Below, one piece after another: positions 40,178 through 49,043 of a stretch of DNA of 64,000 bases (the first letter of the stretch is position 1; each line of letters begins with the position of its first letter). Below the pieces are notes generated by a model. The model did no database searches. It was given only the letters and a program-made list of their open reading frames with translations, and had not been told where the DNA came from. The translations under genes and the position numbers were made by a program. Origin of the DNA: Scytonema tolypothrichoides VB-61278 (GTDB lineage: Bacteria > Cyanobacteriota > Cyanobacteriia > Cyanobacteriales > Nostocaceae); NCBI RefSeq assembly GCF_000828085.3, contig NZ_JXCA02000030.1, positions 347,631 through 411,630 on the forward strand, read 5' to 3'.

Positions 40178-41314
40178 TTAATGACTGACACGATTTTTAG
40201 ATCGATAAAACGGACGTTTTACCACAACTGCTGGGTAAGCTTTGCCACGAATTTCCACTTCTAGCTGCTGATTAACAGTCGCTAGTTCAGTGGGGACATA
40301 CGCTAAAGCTACAGGATAACCAAGTGTTGGTGATAGTGTACCACTAGTCACTTCTCCAACGACGACACCTGTTGATAGCACTTGGTAACCATGACGGGCG
40401 ATGTTGCGCCCTGGCATTTGCAAACCTACTAGTCGGCGTTGAACTCCAGTAGCTTTTTGCTGTTCCAAAACTGAGCGACCGATAAAGTCTCCTTTTGTAT
40501 CAAGATGAACTAGCCAGCCTAAACCAGCTTCTAAAGGGGTAGTCGTGTCGTCAATATCCTGCCCGTAAAGTGCCATTGCTGCTTCTAGCCTGAGGGTGTC
40601 TCTCGCACCTAGTCCGCAGGGAATGACACCAGCATTGAGTAGACTTCTCCATAATTCTACCCCCAGATCTAAATCTAACATCACCTCAAAACCATCTTCC
40701 CCGGTGTAACCTGTGCGGGCAAGAAATGCTGGTTTACCTAATACTGTTCCCTCCAAGTGCCCAAATGCTTTAACAGATGTTAAGTTTTCTTGCACAAAAG
40801 TCTGAAGAATGCTTACGGCTTTTGGTCCTTGCACGGCAATTAAGACTTTTTTCGGTGAAAGGTCTTGGAATATCACCTCATTTTGGTCAAGATGTTGCAA
40901 GAGCCACGCTTTATCTTTATCAGTGGTAGCCGCATTGACAATTATTACTCCCCGTTGTTCACCAGTGGCGTTCTCGCCTTGGTAGTAAAAGATGATATCG
41001 TCGATGATACCACCACTGGGATTTAAGAAGACAGTGTATTGAGCTTGACCGGCTTGCAAGCGGCTTAAATCCGAAGGAACTAAAAACTGGAGTTGGGAAA
41101 TCAGGTTTTTCCCTTGCAGAGTAAATTTACCCATATGGGAAATATCGAACATCCCTGCTGCATTTCTGACTGCTTCGTGTTCCTTGGTTATGCCAACAAA
41201 TTGCACCGGCATTTCCCAACCGCCAAAATTGGTGAGTCGGGCTTTGAGTTCTTGTGCAAGTTGAAATAAAGGTGATCGCGCTAAGGACAGGATAATTTCT
41301 TCTTGATTAGCCAC
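40178..41314 (-). CDS. gcvT: Glycine cleavage system aminomethyltransferase, T-protein
   Basis: The 378-aa protein begins at a GTG (41314) and carries FGGWEMPVQFVGITKEHEAV, AGMFDISHMGKF, YTVFLNPSGGIIDD, GYTGEDGFEVM (with the family Asp nearby in DDIIFYY) and LGARDTLRLEAAMALYGQDI. It transfers the methylene group to tetrahydrofolate and releases ammonia. First gene of the gcv run. I looked for a tandem glycine riboswitch upstream and saw none. Confidence 0.98.
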   Translation of the reverse strand: MANQEEIILSLARSPLFQLAQELKARLTNFGGWEMPVQFVGITKEHEAVRNAAGMFDISHMGKFTLQGKNLISQLQFLVPSDLSRLQAGQAQYTVFLNPSGGIIDDIIFYYQGENATGEQRGVIIVNAATTDKDKAWLLQHLDQNEVIFQDLSPKKVLIAVQGPKAVSILQTFVQENLTSVKAFGHLEGTVLGKPAFLARTGYTGEDGFEVMLDLDLGVELWRSLLNAGVIPCGLGARDTLRLEAAMALYGQDIDDTTTPLEAGLGWLVHLDTKGDFIGRSVLEQQKATGVQRRLVGLQMPGRNIARHGYQVLSTGVVVGEVTSGTLSPTLGYPVALAYVPTELATVNQQLEVEIRGKAYPAVVVKRPFYRSKNRVSH

Positions 41315-41394
41315 AGGTCTATTTGTTTAGATACGTTTGTCTGTAGTATTTCACTTTTGGTATCTATTGTGTACTTAAAGAAGAAGTCAGAATT

Positions 41395-41566
41395 CAGAAT
41401 TCAGAATTCAGCAATATGATTGGATGGGGATTTAGACTCCAACCAATTGCAGGCACCCTGCTGTTGTCGTTATTTAAACCCAAGACGAGTTCACCCTTCG
41501 GGTATGACCTTCGGTCACGCTGCGCTAACGCAGTCGCCTAGGTCGGGAGACCCTCCTGCAGCGCTG
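41395..41566. repeat. Short and GC-rich repeats upstream of gcvT
   Basis: AATTCAG heptamers (41390-41412) are followed by a GC-rich palindromic stretch containing ACCTTCGGT, GCGCTAACGC and GCCTAGGTCGGGAGACCCTC (41540-41560). The last is nearly identical to a unit at 30588. Confidence 0.75.
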
Positions 41567-41626
41567 TCTCACCAGTCGCGCAGAAGTTCATTCTGACTTC
41601 TGACGACTGACTCCTGAGTTCTTTTG

Positions 41627-42637
41627 TTAAACCTGATTTGATTGATCTTGCAACCAAGTCGCTAAATCTGCTTGACTTGAAAAATCCAATAGTGCTTCGG
41701 CAAGATTCTCCAGTTGTTCGATAGATAACTAACTGATACGCTCTTGCAATTGCTGATCCATATTACCAATGCGGCGTCGAAGCTGACGCATAATTAACTC
41801 TAGAACTTCTTCGTGTTTGACTTGTTGTTTGACTTCCTCAAGGATTTCCTCACGGACTTCCTCATAAAATCTGGTTTTTTTGATATCAAAATCGCCTAAT
41901 CCAAACATCCTCACCAACTCCTGACGACTGATGCTTTGGTAATTTGTATAGTACAATTGTTTCTATCAAATCTAGCACTTGCTGCACAAGCCCTGGATTA
42001 GTTAGCTCTGTGCGTGTCCTGGCAATCAAGTTTCTGGCTAATGCGGGAGTTTGTTTTTTATTTTCAACTACTAATTTAATGATACCAACTCCCAAAGATT
42101 GTTCAGCCCTATCCCCAAGCTCATTCAGATATAATCGCGTTACAAGTTGACTTTCGAGTAAAACTTGATAAGGTTCGACTTTTGTTGGTTCGATGCTACG
42201 GCGAGGAAAGATGACCACTGCTCTCCAAGCCTTAATTGGTGCGTAAAGTCGCAAATACAGAAATATTTCTGAAAATAAACGACCGTAAAATTCGGTATCT
42301 TTTTGAAACTGAACTTCAACAAAATAAATCGGGCGAGTACTAGTACTCGACCAACCCAAAATTGCCGGGTTAGGGTAAGTAGGGGGAGCAGGGGAAGTTG
42401 GGGAAGCAGGGGGAGAAAGAGATTTTTTTTGCTGCTGTTAACCCATCAAAGTTGCTTTGGCAGAGTACTAGCATCAGCAACGGGAAGGAAGACTCCATCA
42501 ATACGAAATGCTGTTTGTTTTAATTCTACGGAAGCGAAATTGTAGGCATTTGCCTCATTAGATTGCAGGTTAATTAATTCAAAGAAAGCATTAGGAAAGG
42601 TTGTGAATAGGCGATAAAAAATGGAGTTGGTTTTCAT
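41627..42637 (-). pseudogene. DUF2887-type Rpn-family nuclease/transposase gene, disrupted
   Basis: Pieces in different frames rebuild one protein. The N-terminus MKTNSIFYRLFTTFPNAFFE runs to FRIDGVFLPVADASTLP. Then comes a 128-bp insertion, then PIYFVEVQFQKDTEFYGRLF to IVLYKLPK. A frame change near 41930 leads to LSRQELVRMFGLGDFDIKKT and a Glu/Lys coiled coil. An in-frame TAG at 41729 is followed by LSIEQLENLAEALLDFSSQA to TAA 41627. The family has a PD-(D/E)XK-like nuclease core (IDGVFLP, FVEVQFQ) and is abundant in filamentous cyanobacteria. Three lesions argue against function. Confidence 0.8.
42344..42471. repeat. 128-bp insertion flanked by a 9-bp direct repeat
   Basis: GAGTACTAG occurs at 42335-42343 and again at 42463-42471. 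Removing one copy plus the intervening DNA restores DASTLP-IYFVEVQF in the DUF2887 gene. The insert carries a low-complexity AGGGGGAGCAGGGG-type stretch and encodes nothing. Confidence 0.7.
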
Positions 42638-42659
42638 TTGGGTTTAAATAAGTATTCTT

Positions 42660-42904
42660 TGTACTCTATGCCGCCTCTTTTTAATACCAACTCAATTCGC
42701 GCTTAGCAACGGTGCGGAGTGCTTTTTGTGAGGCGATCGCAACGCTTGAGCATAGCGGCAGATAGCGCACAAGTGACTGTGATACACGCGTTGCATTCAT
42801 AGGTCTCACCTCACCCCGCCCTATGCCTAACGGCACGCTACGCTATCGGGCACCCCTCTCCGCGATTTCGGAGAGGGGATGGGGGTGAGGTAAAGACAAT
42901 ATGA
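42660..42904. repeat. Palindromic GC-rich repeat before the PEP-CTERM array
   Basis: No gene. Outer arms CCTCACCCC (42808) and GGGGTGAGG (42883) bracket an inner hairpin CCCTCTCCGCGATTTCGGAGAGGG. Related sequence (GAGAGGGGTGCCCG...GGGGTGAGG) occurs at about 54051-54079. Confidence 0.75.
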
Positions 42905-43115
42905 AGATAGTATATCTTTTTCATGAAAAATTGACATAACATCTAGCACAAATACTGTTGACTATGCTTTAATTTGGCTCAGGAAATTCTTTCCGAAAGA
43001 TGTTATTAACTTAGAGTTTCCATTCCACAGGGTTAGTTTTAAAGAATGCGGGTGCAGCCTTTAACAACTATCTCATTAATTGCACACATCGCAAAGCAAT
43101 TTGAGAGGTTATTGA
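42905..43115 (+). promoter_or_regulatory. Conserved leader of PEP-CTERM copy 1
   Basis: About 200 bp immediately upstream of the gene are clearly homologous to 45725-45943 and more weakly to 47015-47230. Shared landmarks are TTTCATGAA, CTGTTGACTATG, GATGTTATT, TTAGTTTTAAAGAATGCGGG and a GAGAGG ribosome site. TTGACT is a possible -35. Such conservation suggests a promoter and long 5' leader duplicated with the genes. Confidence 0.6.
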
Positions 43116-43895
43116 ATGATGATTAATAGATTGGCAAAAATTACATCAGCGGCTACTGTATTAGCTATGGCAGTTTCTTTAGCCCCACAATCTGCTCTGG
43201 CTGGCATAGGCAAATTCTCTGGTCCTGTAAATGATAACACTGAAGATATACTGCAATTTGATATTGAAACCTCTGTTCCTAACAGCGATCTTGACACCTC
43301 TGTTCCTAACAGTGCAAGAATATTTTATGGAGCAATTCAAAACCCAGTCTTAATTGATAAACCTCCCTTTCAACTTGGTGACTCCACCGAAACTTCTAGA
43401 GAGTATAAATTTAATCCAGGAGATTTGAAAGTTTCTTTAGCAGAGATTTCAGATTCATTGCGGGATGTACTCAATCAAAGCAGAGACGATCAAGGCCCCA
43501 GTAGCTTCGAGAATCAATATGGCAATACTGTAGTCAAATATGAATCTAGGTTAGAAGATAACTCAAATCCAAAAAACTTCATTGACTTTGCATTTTATGC
43601 TCCCAACACTAGGGAATTCACTAATCTAAATTCTCTATCTGTTTTCAATGCATCAAATTTAACTCAATTTTTGAACTCTGAAGGGCAAGTTAGATTTCCA
43701 AAATACCTTAGCCCTTTGAATGATGAGTCTAATCGTCAACTTAATCCTCTACCTAATACTACTCTTTTGGACTTGACTCCTGCTCCTGATGATGTAACCA
43801 AGGTTCCAGAGCCTGCTGGTATAGCAAGTTTACTGGGTTTTGGAATTGTGAGTACAGCATTATTGCGCAAACGTAATAAATGCTTGAAGGCATGA
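43116..43895 (+). CDS. PEP-CTERM sorted secreted protein, copy 1
   Basis: The 259-aa protein has a signal peptide (ASITSAATVLAMA-like: ITSAATVLAMAVSLAPQSALA) followed by GIGKFSG. The middle is unique and contains VKYESRLEDNSNPKNFIDFA and NLNSLSVFNASNLTQFLNSE. The C-terminal sorting signal has a VPEP motif, a hydrophobic stretch (GIASLLGFGIVSTALL) and a basic tail (RKRNKCLKA). PEP-CTERM proteins are processed by exosortases and are usually exported to the surface or matrix. No exosortase is in view. GAGAGG lies 9 bp before the ATG pair. The mature function is unknown. Confidence 0.9.
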   Translation: MMINRLAKITSAATVLAMAVSLAPQSALAGIGKFSGPVNDNTEDILQFDIETSVPNSDLDTSVPNSARIFYGAIQNPVLIDKPPFQLGDSTETSREYKFNPGDLKVSLAEISDSLRDVLNQSRDDQGPSSFENQYGNTVVKYESRLEDNSNPKNFIDFAFYAPNTREFTNLNSLSVFNASNLTQFLNSEGQVRFPKYLSPLNDESNRQLNPLPNTTLLDLTPAPDDVTKVPEPAGIASLLGFGIVSTALLRKRNKCLKA

Positions 43896-43941
43896 TGTAA
43901 TAACAATTTGAAAAAAGAATGCGACACATCGGTTAAACCCC

Positions 43942-45318
43942 TCCCTACCCTCCTTTCAAGGGTAGGTATTTAACAAAGGAGTCTTTTAGCAGGTAAAATA
44001 CTTATCTGACTATCGTCAGCAGAAATATCCAAGGTAGCAGCAAAGCAGAATCTAAGGGTGCAGGAGGGGGAATGCAAGTAGGGAAAAGTGAGGAATTAAG
44101 AGAATGGACTAGAAAAGTGATTGAAAAAATCCCAAATCTCACAAAGCCTCAAGCAGTAGTACTTGCAATGTGGACTTTTGGGATAGTAATGACCCAATCA
44201 AGCGGATTAACAACGGTTTCAGTTTTTTTAGCAGAACTACTGGATAAAAAGGAAAATACCATACGTCAGCAACTGCGGGAATGGTATCGAGACGCTGAAG
44301 ATAAAACAAAAACTGGTCGAATTTCATTGGATGTGACATCTTGTTTTAGTCCACTACTATCCTGGATTCTAAGTCTGTGGCCCGGAGGTGAAAAACGGCT
44401 AGCATTGGCGGCAGATGCTTCGACTCTAAGCGATCGCTTTACAGTATTAGCGATTAGCATTGTTTACCGTGGCTGTGGAATTCCGATTGCCTGGAAAATA
44501 GTTGAAGCAACCAAACCAGGAAGTTGGAAGCCTCACTGGGAAGAATTATTTCGTCATATAAACAACACCGTACCATCAGATTGGTTTGTAATTGTCACCA
44601 CGGACAGAGGGCTTTATGGTCAGTGGTTATACCAACAAATCAAGAACATTGGTTGGCATCCTTTTATGCGGATTAACCTTCAAGGACAGTTTCAAATTAA
44701 GGGTCAGGATTTTTGGCTACCTCTAAATAGTCTTGTCCCAGAAACTGGTCAGTCATTCGAGGCATTGGTAACTTGTTTTAAAAGTAACCCCATTGAGTGT
44801 ACCTTGTTAGCTCGTCATGATCAGGGTTATGCCGAACCTTGGTTGATTCTCACCGATTTGCAGCCTGAAGTTGCGGATGCTTGCTGGTATTCGATGCGTT
44901 CTTGGATTGAGTGTCTATTTAAAGACGGTAAACGAGGTGGTTTTGCTTGGCATCAAACTAAAATGACTGACCCCAAACGTGCTGAAAGACATTGGTTAGC
45001 GCTGGCGATCGCTACTTTATGGCAAGTCAGTGTTGGTGGTTCTGTTGATGCCAATATGCCCATTAGCGGTTTAGATGAATTACCACAAACTCATATTGCG
45101 CGACGTAATTTTAAAAATAGTCTCCCCCATCGATGGCTTAGTTGCTTTAGACGTGGATTTTTGATTATTAAGGCTACCGTTCTCAATCGCCTTCCACTAC
45201 CTCAAGGTAGTTTTTTCCCTGAACCTTGGCCCACCTTCACTCCACAACTCCATGTCTCTCAAATCACTCTCTCTACTGCCTGATTCTTAAATACCTACCC
45301 TTGAAAGTCCCTACCCTC
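43942..45318. mobile_element. Complete IS4-family insertion sequence with 11-bp target duplication
   Basis: Perfect 21-bp terminal inverted repeats lie at 43953-43973 (CTTTCAAGGGTAGGTATTTA, plus A) and 45287-45307. They are flanked by an identical 11-bp direct repeat TCCCTACCCTC at 43942-43952 and 45308-45318. The element itself is 1355 bp and carries one intact transposase gene. It landed in a palindromic repeat (AAACCCC... to ...GGGGTTT, ending about 45371). Confidence 0.95.
44072..45283 (+). CDS. IS4-family transposase
   Basis: The intact 403-aa DDE transposase has Asp in LALAADASTLSDRF, Asp in VIVTTDRGLYGQWL, and the IS4 YREK signature YSMRSWIECLFKDGK, with the exact Y-2-R-3-E-6-K spacing and the third catalytic residue Glu. 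It catalyses cut-and-paste movement of the element. The stop at 45283 lies just inside the right inverted repeat. Intact frame, perfect ends and target duplication indicate a recent insertion. Confidence 0.93.
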   Translation: MQVGKSEELREWTRKVIEKIPNLTKPQAVVLAMWTFGIVMTQSSGLTTVSVFLAELLDKKENTIRQQLREWYRDAEDKTKTGRISLDVTSCFSPLLSWILSLWPGGEKRLALAADASTLSDRFTVLAISIVYRGCGIPIAWKIVEATKPGSWKPHWEELFRHINNTVPSDWFVIVTTDRGLYGQWLYQQIKNIGWHPFMRINLQGQFQIKGQDFWLPLNSLVPETGQSFEALVTCFKSNPIECTLLARHDQGYAEPWLILTDLQPEVADACWYSMRSWIECLFKDGKRGGFAWHQTKMTDPKRAERHWLALAIATLWQVSVGGSVDANMPISGLDELPQTHIARRNFKNSLPHRWLSCFRRGFLIIKATVLNRLPLPQGSFFPEPWPTFTPQLHVSQITLSTA

Positions 45319-45429
45319 CCCAAGGCATCGGGGAGGGGCGGTTTTGGCAACAGACAAAACCGGGGTGGGGTTTACCCTGAGCGGAGCCGAAGGGTTCTTC
45401 AGGAATGATAAGTAATCAAGCGAACCTGA
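45319..45429. repeat. Right part of the palindromic repeat split by the IS
   Basis: GGGGAGGGGCGGTTTTG and CAAAACCGGGGTGGGGTTT form an inverted structure with the AAACCCCTCCC on the other side of the IS (43935-43945). CCCTGAGCGGAGCCGAAGGG follows at 45378-45397, a unit also seen near 49210-49250. Confidence 0.7.
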
Positions 45430-45670
45430 TATAACCTAATGACAAGGTTGTCAGCTTAAGTTGACAAGAATATAGTACGAGAAGCCGACAAGCTTTTTTG
45501 TCTCCAGACTAGAGTAGAGGCTGCACGTTTGCGGGGGCTATTTCTAAAGCCAAAATATCCCAGCTTTTCTTTAGCGCGAATGTAAAGCAGCAGCAGTTCG
45601 CGATACAAACAGGAGCCTAAAACACCAGGAAAAGCAACAAACTAAACACAAATACTCATACAAAACTTGA
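45430..45670. repeat. About 240-bp direct repeat, copy A, between PEP-CTERM copies 1 and 2
   Basis: Starting AACCTAATGACAAGGTTGTC, this noncoding stretch is nearly identical to 46685-46965. It marks the edge of the duplicated unit. Confidence 0.9.
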
Positions 45671-45724
45671 TTGATTCAACAATACCTTGCAAATTTACGT
45701 TCATGTGAACATTGTAGTGAAGTT

Positions 45725-45943
45725 CCTGTGAATTTAGTATATTTGTTTCATGAATATTTGACATCAAGTCTAGCAGAAATTCTGTTGACTATGGTTTAAT
45801 TTGGTACCGGAAATTTTCTGCGATAGATGTTATTGACTCGAGTTTCGATTCCACGAGATTAGTTTTAAAGAATGCGGGTGCAGACTTTAACAACTTCGTG
45901 ATTAATTGCAAACATTAGAAACAGCTTGAGAGGTTTTTGAATA
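45725..45943 (+). promoter_or_regulatory. Conserved leader of PEP-CTERM copy 2
   Basis: Homologous to the leader of copy 1, sharing CTGTTGACTATG, TTAGTTTTAAAGAATGCGGG, ACTTTAACAACTT and TTGAGAGGTT just before the start codon. Confidence 0.6.
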
Positions 45944-46681
45944 ATGATTAACAAATTAGCAAAAAGGATATCAGCCGCTGGTGTATTCGCTATGGCGGCA
46001 GTTTCTTTAGCGCCGCAATCTGCTTTAGCTGGCATAGGTAAAGCCTCTGGTGGATCAATTACTGGGCTATATTCACTTTCATTTGATATTGACACCTCTA
46101 GTCCATACATATCGGATGGTCCTAATCAAGGAAGATTCACACAAGCAATTCCAAAGGCAAGCCTTCCAATTGGCCCTCTATTTCCAACTCTTCCTGCAAT
46201 TATTAATTTTAATCCAGCAGATCTGAAAATTTCTTTAATAGATTTAACACCACAAAACTTGGAAAGTGTCAACATTATAAACAGTAGCTTCAAGCAGGCA
46301 TTCTTAACTGCTGACAGTAAAGCAGTTAAGTATGAAGCGAGATTAGAAGATAACTCAAATCCAAAAAACTTCGTTGACTTTGCATTTTTTGCTCCCTACA
46401 CTGGTCCATTCACGAATCTAAACTCTCTATCTGTTTTCAATGCATCAAATTTAACTCCATTTTTGAATTCTCAAGGTCAAGTTACATTTCCAAAAAGGTT
46501 TAATCAGTTGAATGTAGCAGATAATACAAACTCTATTGATCGTACGGAATTGTTTTCCTTGACTCCTGCTCCTGATGATGTCACTAAGGTTCCAGAGCCA
46601 GTTGCAACAGCAGGTTTACTAGGTTTTGGAATTGTGAGTACAGCATTATTGCGTAAACGTAATAAACGCTTGAAGGCATGA
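45944..46681 (+). CDS. PEP-CTERM sorted secreted protein, copy 2
   Basis: The 245-aa paralogue of copy 1 starts MINKLAKRISAAGVFAMAAV, then GIGKASGGS. The core has FDIDTSSPYISDGPNQGRFT, LEDNSNPKNFVDFAFFAPYT and NLNSLSVFNASNLTPFLNSQ. The C-terminal signal is PAPDDVTKVPEPVATAGLLG plus FGIVSTALLRKRNKRLKA. The last about 118 coding bases are almost identical to copy 3, suggesting recent duplication or gene conversion. Export and exosortase processing are inferred from the motif. Confidence 0.9.
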   Translation: MINKLAKRISAAGVFAMAAVSLAPQSALAGIGKASGGSITGLYSLSFDIDTSSPYISDGPNQGRFTQAIPKASLPIGPLFPTLPAIINFNPADLKISLIDLTPQNLESVNIINSSFKQAFLTADSKAVKYEARLEDNSNPKNFVDFAFFAPYTGPFTNLNSLSVFNASNLTPFLNSQGQVTFPKRFNQLNVADNTNSIDRTELFSLTPAPDDVTKVPEPVATAGLLGFGIVSTALLRKRNKRLKA

Positions 46682-46684
46682 TCT

Positions 46685-46965
46685 AACCTAATGACAAGGT
46701 TGTCAGCTTAAGTTGACAAGAATATAGTACGAGAAGCCGACAAGCTCCTTGATCTCCAGACTAGAGTAGAGGCAGCACGTTTGCAAGGGCTATTTCTAAA
46801 GCCAAAATATCCCACCTTTTCTTTACCGCGAATGTAAAGCAGCTGCAGTTCGCGATACGCGGAACGCCTCTACTTTCTCGATACAAACAGGAGCCTACAA
46901 ACACCAGGGAAAGCGGCACACTAAGCACAAATACTCAGAAAAAACTTGATTTGTTCAACAATATC
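46685..46965. repeat. Direct repeat, copy B, between PEP-CTERM copies 2 and 3
   Basis: Matches 45430-45670, with a small extra segment (about 25 bp, GCGGAACGCCTCTACTTTCT...) near 46859. Shared tail: AAACAGGAGCCTA followed by CACCAGG. Confidence 0.9.
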
Positions 46966-47230
46966 TATCTTGCCAATTTACGAAAGGTAGACACAATTGT
47001 GAAGGTTTTATGAATTGAATATGTTTTTTATTTAAAAAATAACACAAACTATAGTATAAACACTGTTGACTGTGCTTGAATCAGAGCAATAAATCTTCTG
47101 CATAGATGTTACTAACCCAAATTTTTCATGTCACAAGATTGGTTTTGAGAAACAGAAAACGTTAGTGCAGACTTTCACAACTTGGTTATTAGTTGCAAAG
47201 TTTTGAAATAATTTGAGAGGTTTTTTAATA

Positions 47231-47962
47231 ATGATTAACAAATTAGCAAAAGTTATATCAGCAGCTACTGTATTGGCTATGGCAGTTTCTTTGGCTCCAC
47301 AATCTGCTCTAGCTGGCATAGGTAAAGCTTCTGGTCCATCAGTTAATGCGTCAGATACACTTTTATTTGAAATTGACACCTCCAGTCCATATATACCGGA
47401 TGGTGCTAATCAAGGAACATTCACACAAGCAATTCCAAAGGCAAGCTTTCAAAATCGTTTAGATTCAACTCTTCCTGCAATTATTGATTTTAATCCAGGA
47501 GATCTGAAAACTTCTTTAATAGATTTAACACCACAATTATTGCAAACTCTCAACACTATAGACAGTAGCTTTAAGGGTAAATTTGACAGTAAAGCAGTTA
47601 AGTATTCAGCGAGGTTAGAAGATGACAAAACAAATTACATTAAATTTGAATTTTATGCTCCCTTCACTGCTCCATTCACTAATCAAAACTCTCTATCTGT
47701 TTTCAATGCATCAAATTTAACTACATTTTTGAATCCGGACGGTCAAGTTAAATTTCCTAAAGGTCTTAGTGATTTGAATGAATCAAGTTTTGGTATTGTA
47801 GTTGATGGTGTGTTTTCCTTGACTCCTGCTCCTGATGATGTCACTAAGGTTCCAGAGCCAGTTGCAACAGCAGGTTTACTAGGTTTTGGAATTGTGAGTA
47901 CAGCTTTATTGCGCAAACGTAATAAATGCCTGAAGGCAACTGTATCTCACAGTAATAGATGA
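47231..47962 (+). CDS. PEP-CTERM sorted secreted protein, copy 3
   Basis: The ATG at 47231 follows GAGAGG and aligns with the starts of copies 1 and 2; an in-frame TTG at 47213 is not needed. The 243-aa protein has the signal LAKVISAATVLAMAVSLAPQ, then GIGKASGPSVNASDTL. The core includes SPYIPDGANQGTFTQAIPKA and NQNSLSVFNASNLTTFLNPD. The sorting signal is KVPEPVATAGLLGFGIVSTA with RKRNKCLKA and a short extra tail (TVSHSNR). Closest to copy 2. Confidence 0.9.
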   Translation: MINKLAKVISAATVLAMAVSLAPQSALAGIGKASGPSVNASDTLLFEIDTSSPYIPDGANQGTFTQAIPKASFQNRLDSTLPAIIDFNPGDLKTSLIDLTPQLLQTLNTIDSSFKGKFDSKAVKYSARLEDDKTNYIKFEFYAPFTAPFTNQNSLSVFNASNLTTFLNPDGQVKFPKGLSDLNESSFGIVVDGVFSLTPAPDDVTKVPEPVATAGLLGFGIVSTALLRKRNKCLKATVSHSNR

Positions 47963-48248
47963 GAGTGAAGGTTTGCAAAAACTCTAATTAGCTACTTTCG
48001 TATCAGGGCTATTTAATTCTAAACATAACTACCCGGAAATAAGTTTTCATAGGGAGTAGCCGAAGTTCATTCAAACTGAGATATTGCACCATTCTCAATA
48101 ATCGGAAGGCAGAGCCTCGTTGTTGATACTGGTGCAAGATGTGAATTCAAACTGACAACTTACACTATTCTCAAGAACGCAACCTCACCTGCTGTGGAAA
48201 TGAATTTCCGGGCTAATAGCTCAAGTTCACTCAAGTAGAAAATACTTG
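47963..48248. other. Intergenic region between converging genes
   Basis: No gene. It contains a repeated motif ATATTGCACCATTCTCAATA (48081) with a partial second copy (ACACTATTCTCAAGAA, 48162). No clear terminator. Confidence 0.5.
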
Positions 48249-49043
48249 CTATCGGACTCCTATTTTATTTTTGAAAAAACGACCTACTTCTGAGCGCCTC
48301 AGTAGTGATAAAGTACTTAAAGACCCTAGGGCTAACAAAGTAACTATGGCAGTTGCTGCGGATTTTTGTTGTGAGGTAGCTTGCAGAGAAAAGCTAAACA
48401 CACCACCGTTAAGAACTGCCGTGTTTCCATCATCAGAGACTATAACATCACGACTGGGGAATAATCCCGGTATTCGATCTTTCAATTGATCTAAACCTGA
48501 TAAATCATTAATTAACTTAGAATCTTTGGACTGAACGAAAAAAACCAATGCAGGTTCATAAGTATTACCAAATGTAATATCATATCTCACTATATCGTTA
48601 GTCTCAACATTAAAATTAGGTGGTGACTTTATAGATAGTAAGCTCTGAAGCCCTGCCAACTTAACCTGCTTCTTCTCAGAACCAATATAGAGATCTAAGA
48701 CATTACCAGATGTAGATTCTTTACGAAGTTTGGTTACTTTCACATTTCCAGGAGGGCAGACTGAATTACCGCAAATGAAAGAATTTGTAAAACCTCCCTC
48801 AATATTGAAGTTTTTAATAGCTCCAGGAAAATATCCCACACAATTACTTGGATTTTGATCGGCAAGGGAAGTATTTATATCAAAACTCAAACGGCTGGTG
48901 TTAGTCGAACTTCCAGAAGCCTTTCCAATACCACCTTGAGCAGATTCTGGAAGTAAACAAGCTGCAATTCCAATAGCCGCTGCTATCACTGCCACCTTTT
49001 TGTAATTGATTAAATTCATCCAAGAATTCAATGTTTTTTGCAT
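48249..49043 (-). CDS. Diverged paralogue of the PEP-CTERM family, inverted
   Basis: The 264-aa protein has a signal/anchor (VAVIAAAIGIAACLLPESAQ), then GGIGKASGSSTNTSRLSFDI, which aligns with the start of the mature array proteins (GIGKASG..., FDIDTS). A four-cysteine middle (NPSNCVGYFP, FICGNSVCPPG) is not found in copies 1-3. The C-terminus has a hydrophobic segment (TAIVTLLALGSLSTLSLL) and a basic tail (RRSEVGRFFKNKIG) but no PEP box, so it may stay membrane-anchored or use a variant sorting signal. Function unknown. Confidence 0.8.
   Translation of the reverse strand: MQKTLNSWMNLINYKKVAVIAAAIGIAACLLPESAQGGIGKASGSSTNTSRLSFDINTSLADQNPSNCVGYFPGAIKNFNIEGGFTNSFICGNSVCPPGNVKVTKLRKESTSGNVLDLYIGSEKKQVKLAGLQSLLSIKSPPNFNVETNDIVRYDITFGNTYEPALVFFVQSKDSKLINDLSGLDQLKDRIPGLFPSRDVIVSDDGNTAVLNGGVFSFSLQATSQQKSAATAIVTLLALGSLSTLSLLRRSEVGRFFKNKIGVR

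Noticed and set aside
41315-41640. Glycine riboswitch upstream of gcvT
   Set aside because: No tandem aptamer core or conserved GGAGA/CUCU pattern is visible; the region is made of repeats.
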